Made by a program: the position numbers and the translations under genes
Assembly: GCF_026340465.1 (NCBI RefSeq)
Contig: NZ_JAPEPC010000001.1
Span: forward strand, 1,054,001-1,118,000
Length of the DNA stretch: 64,000 nt
Source of the DNA: Streptomyces sp. NBC_01306
GTDB taxonomy: Bacteria; Actinomycetota; Actinomycetes; Streptomycetales; Streptomycetaceae
Direction: 5' to 3'
Notes under the pieces: model-generated
Database searches by the model: none
What the model was told of the DNA's origin: nothing
Seen by the model: only the letters and a program-made list of their open reading frames with translations
Part shown: one piece after another, positions 59,301-64,000 of the stretch
Position numbering within the stretch: position 1 is the stretch's first letter
Layout: each line of letters begins with the position of its first letter

Positions 59301-62300
59301 TCGGTCGCGGCGATGGCGTTCCTGATGTGCGGGGGCAGGCCGTCGCCACCGGCTTCGGCGTCGGCCCAGGAGCCGGCTTCGACATCGAGGAGCAGGAAGC
59401 GGCCGGGGTGTTCCGCCTGGGCCGCCCTGACGAGGCCCCAGACGGGGGCGAGTGCCAGGTCGATGGTGTCCGTGGCCCGGGTGACGACCGCACCCCGGGT
59501 GACGATCGCCAGGCGGGCCGTGGACGACTCGTCGGCCAGCCGCAGCTGGATCTGTTCCAGTACGGCGGCCGTCGCGGCGAGCACCGCCGCCGGCACGTCC
59601 CCGGAGCCTGCGTCCGTCCCGGCCGTGCACCAGTGGACATCCAGGTCGTGCGGGGTGTCGTGGCTCGCGTCGGCCACCGCGGTCCAGCGCACCTGCAGCG
59701 GGGTCGCCTGCCGCGTCACCCGGGCGGCGCGCAGTTGTTCGTCGGAGACCTCCCGGACGAGGAAGGAGTCGACGGTCGCGACGGGGGCTCCGGTGGCGTC
59801 GGCGAGCGCCAGGGAGACCTCGTCGGTTCCGGTCGCCTCGATGCGTACCCGTACCGACGCGGCGCCGGTCGAGTACAGCTCCACCCCGCTCCAGGCGAAC
59901 GGCAGCCGGGTCCGCTCGGAGACCGGCTCGTCCGCGGCGAAGTCGGTGGCGTGCAGCACGGCGTCGAGCAGCGCCGGGTGCAGGGCGAACGAGGCCGCTT
60001 CATCGGCGGCGGAGGCGGGCAGGGCGACGTCGGCGTACACCGCGCCGTCGGCGCGCCAGGCTGCCCGCAGGCCCTGGAACGCCGGACCGTAGGCGTAGCC
60101 CTGGCGGGCCAGATCGGCGTAGAGCCCGGTGAGATCGATGGTCTCGGCGTCCGGCGGCGGCCACTGGGTCAGGCCGAAGGTCTCGGTGGCGGGCCGGGTG
60201 GTGCCGGACGGTGCGAGGACACCGCCGGCATGGCGGGTCCAGGGGACGTCGGCCGGCGCGTCCTCGGCGCGCGAGTAGAACTCCACCCTGCGGCGGCCGG
60301 TCCCGTCGGCCGCGCCGACGACCACTTGCAGGGCGACGCCGCCGTGCTGCGGCAGCGCGAGCGGGGTCTGCAGGGTCAGCTCTTCGAGCAGGTCGCACGC
60401 GACGTGGTCACCGGCGCGTACGGCCAGCTCCACGAAGGTGGTGCCGGACAGCAGGTTGGTGTCCCCGATGACGTGATCGGCGAGCCAGGGGTGGGTACGC
60501 AGCGACAGGCGGCCGGTGAGTACGGCGCCGCCGGTGTCGGCGAGGCCGACGACCGCGCTGAGCAGCGGGTGTCCGGCGGCTGTCTGGCCGAAGCGGGACG
60601 CGTCGGCGGTGGAGTCCGGCGCGGCCAGCCAGAACCGGCGCCGCTGGAAGGCGTAGGACGGCAGCTCGACCTGCCGGGGGGCATGGCCGGCGAGCAGCGC
60701 GTGCCAGTCCAGGCCGGCCCCGCGGGCATGTGCGAGGGCCAGCGCGGAGAGCAGTTCGCGCTGTTCGGCGCGGCCGGCCCGCAGCAGGGGTGCGAAGGCA
60801 TGGGTGTCCGGCAGCCCGTCGAGGCAGTCGCGGCCCATGGCGCAGAGCACCGCGTCGGGGCCGAGCTCCAGATAGGTGCGGACGTCCTGGGCGGCCAGCC
60901 ACTCGACGGAGTCCGCGAACCGGACCGCTTCGCGTACGTGCCGCACCCAGTATTCGGGCGAGCAGAGTTCCTCGGATGTGGCGGCCCGGCCGGTCACGTT
61001 CGAGACGACCGGAATGTGCGGCCGGTGGTAGTCGAGGATCTGGGCGAGCTGCCGGAACTCGGCCAGCATGGGCTCCATGAGCGGCGAGTGGAACGCGTGG
61101 CTGACCCGCAGTCGCTTCGTCTTGCGGCCCCGGTCGGTGAACTGTGCGGCCACCGCCAGGACTTCGTCCTCGGTGCCCGATATCACCACGGCCGATGGCC
61201 CGTTGACGGCGGCGATGCTCACCCCGCCGGTGAGCAGCGGGGCGACTTCCGCCTCCGTCGCCTGGAGGGCGACCATCGCGCCGCCGCGGGGCAGCGCCTG
61301 CATCAGCCGGCCCCGCGCGCCGACCAGTGTCGCCGCGTCCTCCAGCGACAGCACCCCCGCCACATGGGCCGCGGCCAGCTCACCGATGGAATGGCCGGCC
61401 ACGAAGTCGGGCCGCACCCCCCACGAATCGAGGAGCCGGAAGAGCGCCACCTCGACGGCGAACAGCGCGGCCTGGGTGTACACCGTCTCGTCCAGCAGCG
61501 CCGCCTCCGGCGAGCCCTCGGCGGCGAAGAGCACGTCCCACAGGGAGCGTTCGAGCTGGAGGTCCAGGTGGCCGATGGCCTCGTCGAGCGCCTCGGCGTA
61601 CACGGGCCAGGTGTCATACAGTTCCCGGCCCATGCCGAGCCGCTGGCTGCCCTGGCCGGTGAACAGGAACGCGAGCCGGCCGCCGGCCGCGGTGCCGCGC
61701 AGCACGCCGGGGGCGTCGGTTCCGTCGGCGAGGGCCCGCAGGCCCCGGATCGCCTCGGCGCGGTCGCCTGCCAGGACGACTCCGCGATGGGACAGCGCGG
61801 CGCGGGTGACGCCCAGGGAGTGGCCGAGGTCGGCGGGGCGGGCGTCGGGCCGGGCCTCGACATGCGCCAGCAGCCGGGTCGCCTGGGCGCGCAGGGCCGG
61901 TTCGCTGCGGGCCGAGAGCGGCAGCAGGGCGGGCCCCACGGCGGTGCCGGTCTCCGTGGCGGTGCCGGTCTCCGCAGGCGTGGCGTCGTCGGCGGGCCGG
62001 TCGGCTTCGGCCGGCTCCTCCAGAATGACGTGGGCGTTGGTGCCGCTCACACCGAACGAGGACACTCCGGCCCGGCGCGGGTGGCCGGACTCGTCCCAGC
62101 TCACCTGCTCGGTGAGCAGGCGTACGTCGCCCGCGGTCCAGTCGACGGCAGGGGACGGCGCGTCGACATGGAGGGTGCGCGGCAGGATCCCGTGGTGCAT
62201 GGCCTGCACCATCTTGATCACACCGGCGACACCGGCCGCGGCCTGGGTGTGGCCGATGTTCGACTTGACGGAGCCGAGCCACAGCGGGTTTCCGGCGGCG

Positions 62301-63694
62301 CGGTCCCTGCCGTACGTGGCGATGAGCGCCTGTGCCTCGATGGGGTCGCCGAGCGTCGTACCTGTGCCATGGGCCTCGACGGCGTCGACCTCGGCGGCGG
62401 TCAGTCCCGCGTTGGCCAGTGTCTGGCGGATCACCCGCTGCTGGGCAGGACCGCTGGGGGCCGTGAGCCCGTTGGAGGCTCCGTCCTGGTTGACGGCGGA
62501 GCCGCGTACGACGGCCAGGACCCGGTGCCCGTTGCGGCGCGCGTCGGAGAGCCGCTCAAGGACGAGGACGCCGACGCCCTCGGAAAACCCGGTGCCGTCG
62601 GCGGCGGCAGCGAACGGCTTCGCCACCCCGTCCGCTGCCAGCCCGCGCTGACGGCTGAAGGAGGTGAAGACGCCGGGGCTGCCCATGACGGCCACACCGC
62701 CGGTCAGCGCGAGCGTGCACTCGCCACGCCGCAGTGACTGCGCCGCCAGGTGCAGCGCCACCAGCGAGCCGGAGCAGGCGGTGTCGACGGTCAGCGCCGG
62801 GCCTTCCAGCCCGAGCGTGTAGGAGACGCGGCCCGAGACGACACTCGGGGCGTTGCCGGCGAGGAGGTAACCGTCGAGGCCGTCGGGGGCCTCGTGCAGC
62901 CGCATCCCGTACTCCTGGGGCTCCGCCCCGATGAAGACCCCCGTCGAGGTGCCGTGCAGCGAGTCCGGAGCGATGCCGGACCGCTCAAGGGCTTCCCAGA
63001 CCGTTTCGAGGACGAGCCGCTGCTGCGGGTCCATCGCGGAGGCCTCCCGCGGGCCGATCCCGAAGAATTCCGCATCGAAATCGGCCGCGTCGGGAAGGAA
63101 TCCGCCCTGCCGCACATAAGTGGTGTGCGGAGTGGCCGGGTCGGGGTCGAAGAGCTCTTCCAGATCCCATCCGCGGTCGTCCGGGAAATCGGTGATGACA
63201 TGCCGGCCATCGGAAACCAGATGCCACAGTTTCTCCGCGGAATCCACTCCGCCCGGATAGCGGCAGCCAATTCCGACAATGACGACGGGCTCGTCGTCGG
63301 CGGCGCCGGCCGGCAGCGGCTCCTCGTCGGCCTCGGCGGTGATGCCGAGCAGCGCGGTCCGCAGGCGGTCGGCCAGGTGCCGTGGGGTCGGGTGGTCGAA
63401 GGTGAGGGTCACCGGCAGGTCGAGGCCGGTGGCGGCAACGATCCTGGCGTGCAGGTCGACCCCGGCCAGCGAGTCGAAGCCCAGCTCGCGGAAGGAGAGC
63501 CCCGCGTCCACCCCGTCGGCGTGGTCCCGCCCGTACCGGCTCAGGACCGCCTGCGTCTCGGCGCGGACAAGGTCGGTGAGAATACGGGTCTGTTCAGCGG
63601 CCGGCATGCTTTCCAGCCCGCCGGACAATGCCTGCGCCCATCCCTCCCCGGCCGTTTCCGCACGGTCAGAAAAGAAGCTACCGGACTCGCTCAT
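47393..63694 (-). CDS. Type I polyketide synthase: loading ACP plus three KS-AT-DH-KR-ACP modules
   Basis: The 5433-residue protein starts at the ATG at 63694 with GGAG seven bases upstream. It opens with a lone ACP (Ser75 in GFDSL) and no loading AT or KSQ. Three complete modules follow, with KS Cys at about residues 307, 2048 and 3788. AT GHSIGE sits at about 769, 2497 and 4243, all with HAFH (malonyl). All three KRs keep the NADPH loop and Tyr; two have LDD and the second reads VADSG. DH2 and DH3 have HxxxGxxxxP; DH1 has [10 protein letters not shown]. The C-terminal four-helix docking region ([25 protein letters not shown]) matches the coiled coil of the next PKS. There are no ER domains, so a polyene is expected. 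Confidence 0.93.
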   Translation of the reverse strand: MSESGSFFSDRAETAGEGWAQALSGGLESMPAAEQTRILTDLVRAETQAVLSRYGRDHADGVDAGLSFRELGFDSLAGVDLHARIVAATGLDLPVTLTFDHPTPRHLADRLRTALLGITAEADEEPLPAGAADDEPVVIVGIGCRYPGGVDSAEKLWHLVSDGRHVITDFPDDRGWDLEELFDPDPATPHTTYVRQGGFLPDAADFDAEFFGIGPREASAMDPQQRLVLETVWEALERSGIAPDSLHGTSTGVFIGAEPQEYGMRLHEAPDGLDGYLLAGNAPSVVSGRVSYTLGLEGPALTVDTACSGSLVALHLAAQSLRRGECTLALTGGVAVMGSPGVFTSFSRQRGLAADGVAKPFAAAADGTGFSEGVGVLVLERLSDARRNGHRVLAVVRGSAVNQDGASNGLTAPSGPAQQRVIRQTLANAGLTAAEVDAVEAHGTGTTLGDPIEAQALIATYGRDRAAGNPLWLGSVKSNIGHTQAAAGVAGVIKMVQAMHHGILPRTLHVDAPSPAVDWTAGDVRLLTEQVSWDESGHPRRAGVSSFGVSGTNAHVILEEPAEADRPADDATPAETGTATETGTAVGPALLPLSARSEPALRAQATRLLAHVEARPDARPADLGHSLGVTRAALSHRGVVLAGDRAEAIRGLRALADGTDAPGVLRGTAAGGRLAFLFTGQGSQRLGMGRELYDTWPVYAEALDEAIGHLDLQLERSLWDVLFAAEGSPEAALLDETVYTQAALFAVEVALFRLLDSWGVRPDFVAGHSIGELAAAHVAGVLSLEDAATLVGARGRLMQALPRGGAMVALQATEAEVAPLLTGGVSIAAVNGPSAVVISGTEDEVLAVAAQFTDRGRKTKRLRVSHAFHSPLMEPMLAEFRQLAQILDYHRPHIPVVSNVTGRAATSEELCSPEYWVRHVREAVRFADSVEWLAAQDVRTYLELGPDAVLCAMGRDCLDGLPDTHAFAPLLRAGRAEQRELLSALALAHARGAGLDWHALLAGHAPRQVELPSYAFQRRRFWLAAPDSTADASRFGQTAAGHPLLSAVVGLADTGGAVLTGRLSLRTHPWLADHVIGDTNLLSGTTFVELAVRAGDHVACDLLEELTLQTPLALPQHGGVALQVVVGAADGTGRRRVEFYSRAEDAPADVPWTRHAGGVLAPSGTTRPATETFGLTQWPPPDAETIDLTGLYADLARQGYAYGPAFQGLRAAWRADGAVYADVALPASAADEAASFALHPALLDAVLHATDFAADEPVSERTRLPFAWSGVELYSTGAASVRVRIEATGTDEVSLALADATGAPVATVDSFLVREVSDEQLRAARVTRQATPLQVRWTAVADASHDTPHDLDVHWCTAGTDAGSGDVPAAVLAATAAVLEQIQLRLADESSTARLAIVTRGAVVTRATDTIDLALAPVWGLVRAAQAEHPGRFLLLDVEAGSWADAEAGGDGLPPHIRNAIAATDEPELALRDGTLLAPRLATAGTPEGDPAEPWTADGTVLITGGTGGLAAHVARHLVTEHGVRHLLLAGRRGAQAPGVAELTAELSGLSAQVTVAACDVADRAALAALITAIPAEHPLTGVVHMAGTLDDGLVTSLDPGRLDTVLRSKAYAAWHLHELTRDLDLSAFVLFSSTAGLLDGAGQGNYAAANVFLDALAAHRTALGLPATALAWGLWSDGGGMGGTLDVPALERIRRIGLEALTTRENLQLFDAALSGPAPVVVPVRVHTAARAQGNPVPALLRGLIRTPARRAGTPEPAGGGVLPLAATLADLAGAEQAALVLDLVNAAAARVLGHDGAEMIDPDRAFTEMGFDSLAAVELRNQLNTATGLRLTATLTFDYPTPVALATHLVERLLDAGTTTGPRPGARQRSAGADDPIVIVGMACRYPGDVTSPEDLWRLVLDGTDAVAPFPTDRGWDPDIHDPELGKPGKSYASEGGFLYDAAQFDAGFFGISPREAQAMDPQQRLLLETSWETFERAGIDPHSVKGSDTGVFAGVMYHDWGLRLGPLPEDVAGYHGNGSIASMISGRVAYTLGLEGPAVTVDTACSSSLVALHWAAQALRQGECSLALAGGVTVMSTPDTFVDMSRQRGLAADGRCKSYGAGADGTGWGEGVGMLLLERQSDARRNGHQVLAVLRGSAINQDGASNGLTAPNGPSQQRVIRQALSSAGLVAADVDVVEGHGTGTRLGDPIEAQALLATYGQDRADERPLWLGSVKSNIGHTQAAAGVAGVIKMVMAMREGVLPGTLHAAEPSPQVDWTAGAVQLLQEQTAWPARTTPRRAGVSSFGISGTNAHVLLEEAEAVPVSVPETADVPVGGVVPWVVSGRSAEALRAQAAALVAHVESGVELRPVDVGFSLATSRAALEHRAVVVAGGREGFIEGLRSVVSGAGRVVDSVRRGRVGFLFTGQGAQRVGMGRGLYEAFPVFAEAFDAVVGLLDAQLSGAGLGVSVREVVWGSDAGVLNRTVFAQAGLFAVEVALFRLLESWGVRPDFVAGHSIGEVAAAHVAGVLSLEDAAVLVAARGRLMQALPSGGAMVAVGAPESEVAGLLSAGVCIAAINGPSSVVVSGDEAEVLELAGRIAGLGRKTKRLDVSHAFHSVLMDPMLDDFAAVVEKLTFNAPQLSAVSTVTGGGVEGEWSDPGYWVRQVREPVRFADAVTTLAGRGVGSFVEVGPDAALVPMGVEVVGDDGAADGVAFVGLQRRGRDEATELLTGLGGLFARGVPVDWRAFFAGSTARLTELPTYAFQHQRYWLDGLAAGTGQVGAAGLDAVEHPMLSAAVVSPDSGSVVLTGRISADSQRWIADHQVLGGIILPGTGFVELAVRAGDEVGCAALEELALEAPLMLPARGSVALRVVVGAARADGARTVHIYSRAEHGHELPWTRHAAGLLVSQAPQPGFDLTQWPPAGADEIPLDAPYDVLTGRGYGYGPAFQGLQRMWRRGDDVFAEVTLPEPARSEAARFGLHPALLDAAMHADLLNEAGSEDAQTLLPFVWNGVSLHASGAADLRVHIRRLRGDEVSAMWVADREGRPVATVESLVARPVSAEQLESARGGGTPSLLRLDWRPAPAPETGAGSGEPPALHTLRGGDGPFPPVVLHRIGAAGDREVLSGVRAAAEEALEAVQFWLGDPRCAGSTLVVVTGNAVAARPEDTVDLTQAPVWGLVRAAQEENPGRFVLIDSDGTAASDALLAAVAGSGEPETAVREGELLLPRLVPTATGTSGSSDPAVRWDPQATVLVTGGTSGLGALVARHLVTEHGVRHLLLTSRRGENAPGAAQLRAELADAGADVTIAACDVADRDSLAGLIGQVPADRPLRGVVHAAAVADSGLVGTLTPERFDTVLRPKADAAWHLHELTRDLDLTAFVLFSSAGGLVLAAGQANYAAANVFLDALAHHRRAAGLPAHALAFGMWAADTGLGGPLDETDLARMRRLGLPALPPARGLALLDAALATDAWPVLVPLDTDPAALRARADEVPALLRGFVRGRARRAVDAAGTVLAGSEFEQRMSALSATDRERALLELVREHASSVLGHGSADQVKPDRAFRELGFDSLAAVELRNALTQATGQRLPATLVFDFPTSRAVAAHLAGRFTDGPAEASPATARTVQASDRTDEPIALVGISCRFPGGVRSPEDLWRLVAEGRDAVGGFPQDRGWDVDSIFDREPGLPGKTYVRDGGFLYDAAEFDPEFFGIMPREALAMDPQQRLLLQAAWEAFERAGIDPDTMRGTRTGVYTGLMYHEYGSRPGDAPDDLTGYLGNGSAGSIASGRVAYTLGLEGPAVTVDTACSSSLVALHMACQALRQGEVTMALAGGVTVMPTPEIFVDFSRQRGLAADGRCKPFATAADGTGWAEGIGLLLVERLSDARRNGHPVLAIVRGSAINQDGASNGLTAPNGPSQQRVIRQALSSAGLVAADVDAVEGHGTGTRLGDPIEAQALLATYGQDRPDGRPLWLGSIKSNIGHAQAAAGVSGVIKMVMALREGVLPRTLHVDEPSSQVDWSAGAVELLREERAWPVEVGRPRRAGVSSFGLSGTNAHVILEEPGEPEEPAAQDRGDDDTAGTPVPMVLSAKDEAGLFRQAAALVAHVESGVSVVDTAFSLATSRAALEHRAVVVAGDREGFVAGLSALAAGESGAGVVRDIARTGEGTAFLFTGQGAQRVGMGRGLYEAFPVFAEAFDAVVGLLDAQLSDAGLGVSVREVVWGTDAGALNRTVFAQAGLFAVEVALFRLLESWGVRPDVVTGHSIGEVAAAHVAGVLSLEDAAVLVAARGRLMQALPSGGAMVAVGAPESEVAALLSDGVCIAAVNGPSSVVISGAEVEVMELAGRIAALGRKTKRLDVSHAFHSVLMDPMLDDFAAVVEKLTFNTAQLSAVSTVTGGPVGGEWSDPGYWVRQVREPVRFADAVTTLAARGVDTFIELGPAGVLTAMAETCLDGVDRSEPARLVPALRADRAEPESLITALARLHAGGTGLRWKDFFAPLHPRRTDLPTYAFERRRFWLDLPPASAGSVSGIGQLPAEHPLLSAVLTAPDSDGAVLTGYVSAATHPWLADHAIQGTVLLPGTAFVELAIRAGDQVRCGLLEELTLQAPLVLPASGGAALQVVVGAAQADGRRSVKVYSRGDDRADDAWILHADGFLAPHAQDASFSLAEWPPAGAVAVETDGMYDELAARGYGYGTAFRGLRAAWRRGDELFAEVVLPDEAGEPGRFGVHPALLDAALHVDLIDEPEGGGTLLPFSWSDVSLHASAATALRVRVAPLQAGGITLEAADLTGEPVLTVRSLVDRPVSEGQLDSGQGTLLHRVEWMALPQNVAPAAPAPSADWADRYRTVPAPAVTVFNCDATEGEPGEGARGPVHRILDVVQSWLADDRFTASRLVVVTRNAMAATSADPAAAAVWGVVRSAEAENPGRFVLADIQGTGTAADGRTAPLGASVLSAVIASGEPEVAVRDGEIRVPRLVAAGGTPRPGERSDDSGTGRPQVVDPAGTVLVTGGTSGLGAAIARHLAAVHGARRLLLVSRRGAAADGVTELVAELARHGAAATVEACDVADRDALRKLLGTIPQEHPLTGVVHAAGVLDDGVIGALTPERMDAVLRPKAEAAWNLHELTASSPLTLYVTFSSVAGTMGAPGQANYAAANAYLDALASYRRERGLPAQSFMWGLWGGIGMGSTLTDADLERMRKQGLPAFTVDEGLALFDAALASGEPVPGLLHLDLAVLREQAARGTLPALLRELVLLPARRVTESAAPAARPEPDEATLVERLARMSTAERASTVADLVREHVAEVRHDDPDSIDMGKGFTDLGLDSLAAIELRNRLGAATGLRLPATLMFDYASPRGLAAFLLEELTADLPDGSDEQDEAVQEEAFRRALEAVPFAAIREAGLLDALLALASTAPDAESGSAGEPGPDAGPAEDITTMSVDDLVRAALAAGESN
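47640..52851 (-). other. PKS module 3 (KS-AT-DH-KR-ACP)
   Basis: Intact motifs: TACSSSL, GHSIGE with [14 protein letters not shown] and LLDAALH, LDD-type KR, and ACP with GLDSL. It is followed by the docking region that hands the chain to the single-module PKS. Confidence 0.87.
51859..52063. repeat. 205-base near-identical KS segment (module 3 copy)
   Basis: This stretch matches 57079-57283 with only two mismatches, far above the similarity of the flanking KS sequence. It indicates recent gene conversion or duplication. Confidence 0.85.
52910..58069 (-). other. PKS module 2 (KS-AT-DH-KR-ACP)
   Basis: All catalytic motifs are intact: TACSSSL, GHSIGE with [14 protein letters not shown] and [15 protein letters not shown] and NYAAAN. 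Its AT and part of its KS are nearly identical in DNA to module 3. Confidence 0.87.
57079..57283. repeat. 205-base near-identical KS segment (module 2 copy)
   Basis: Counterpart of 51859-52063 in the KS domain of module 2; two mismatches. Confidence 0.85.
58130..63289 (-). other. PKS module 1 (KS-AT-DH-KR-ACP), divergent from modules 2 and 3
   Basis: KS1 has DTACSGSL instead of TACSSSL, AT1 is malonyl-type (HAFH), DH1 has a damaged HxxxGxxxxP motif (Gly to Asp, Pro to Ser) though DAVLH is kept, and KR1 is B-type (LDD). ACP Ser is near residue 1812. Confidence 0.85.
63350..63592 (-). other. N-terminal loading ACP of PKS1
   Basis: Residues about 35-115 form a carrier protein with the phosphopantetheine site LGFDSL (Ser75), directly before KS1. 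The absence of a loading AT, KSQ or ligase domain means a separate enzyme must charge the starter onto it. Confidence 0.85.
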
Positions 63695-63794
63695 CTCACC
63701 ACTCCACGCTATCCCTGTAATACGCAGACCAACCTCAGCCACGTCCGGCCACGGCACACCCGGCACCGTATGCCGGTACCGCACACCGACCCCA

Positions 63795-63811
63795 CCCCTA
63801 GCTGCCCCTAA
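63795..63811. promoter_or_regulatory. CCCCTAG-N3-CCCCTAA direct repeat upstream of PKS1
   Basis: Two CCCCTA copies with the same 10-base period as the site at 35076-35092, about 100 bases upstream of the PKS1 ATG and just past the stop of the methyltransferase gene. Candidate LAL binding box. Confidence 0.5.
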
Positions 63812-63817
63812 AAGGGA

Positions 63818-64000
63818 TCAGAGGGATTTCTTGCGGACGAGCGTGATGCCGTCCGCCATGACGAGGAGGGACATCTCCACCCGGTCGTCCCCGTGCAGGA
63901 ACGCGTTGAGTTCGCGTACCGCGAGGGTGTCCGCGTCCTGGGCCGCGGGGTCGATGACCCGGCCGAAGAAGAGGGTGTTGTCCACCACGATGAGCCCGCC
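63818..64000 (-). CDS. Class I O-methyltransferase, C-terminal part (runs off right edge)
   Basis: The last 60 residues read [18 protein letters not shown], then [34 protein letters not shown]. This is the C-terminus of the caffeoyl-CoA O-methyltransferase family (SAM-dependent, metal-assisted methylation of catechols or related hydroxyls). It lies 124 bases upstream of PKS1 on the same strand, so it probably belongs to the cluster and tailors the starter or product. Only the end is visible; the SAM-binding half is outside. Confidence 0.85.
   Translation of the reverse strand, partial: GGLIVVDNTLFFGRVIDPAAQDADTLAVRELNAFLHGDDRVEMSLLVMADGITLVRKKSL

Overview
The window looks like a Streptomyces (or close actinomycete) chromosome segment. 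It is very GC-rich and carries serine/threonine kinase, SigE-like sigma, MarR, TetR and LAL-type regulators, several MFS pumps, and long modular type I polyketide synthase (PKS) genes. No tRNA, rRNA, CRISPR array or insertion sequence was recognised.

Left part (1-18960) holds small, self-contained accessory units. These are a MarR/FUSC permease pair; two divergently oriented MFS transporters; two convergent DUF4232 exported proteins sharing a terminator; a membrane serine/threonine kinase head-to-head with an ECF-like sigma factor; a catabolic-looking set (MFS, acyl-CoA dehydrogenase, acyl-CoA synthetase, divergent TetR); a beta-lactamase-family hydrolase; and a double-domain AsnC regulator divergent from an MFS + M20 amidohydrolase pair.

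Right part (about 18961-64000) reads as one unusual biosynthetic gene cluster that continues past the right edge. A tightly packed minus-strand operon (31046 to 18961, many ATGA overlaps) encodes a NeuB/SpsE-type sialic-acid-synthase homologue, an SDR, a transketolase, an RraA-fold protein, an RmlD-like reductase, an ALO-type FAD oxidase, a HAD phosphatase, a class IV aminotransferase, a CDP-alcohol phosphatidyltransferase (PssA-like), an ATP-grasp ligase and an MFS exporter. Divergent from it are two overlapping ATP-grasp genes. Then come an alpha/beta-hydrolase (thioesterase-like) protein with Gly at the nucleophile position, a LAL-family LuxR activator, two TetR regulators, a DHA2 exporter, and two PKS genes (5433 and 1763 aa). 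The PKSs form loading ACP plus four KS-AT-DH-KR-ACP modules. All four ATs carry malonyl-type motifs, and there is no enoyl reductase and no thioesterase domain. A partial O-methyltransferase closes the window.

Inference: the operon may build a PEP- and sugar-derived 2-keto-3-deoxy acid, aminate it, and join it by ATP-grasp ligases to other building blocks, while the PKS supplies a polyene acyl chain. I do not recognise this combination as a described pathway, and the product is unknown. Starts were chosen by ribosome-binding site and operon overlap; product names come from motifs read by eye, not database searches.
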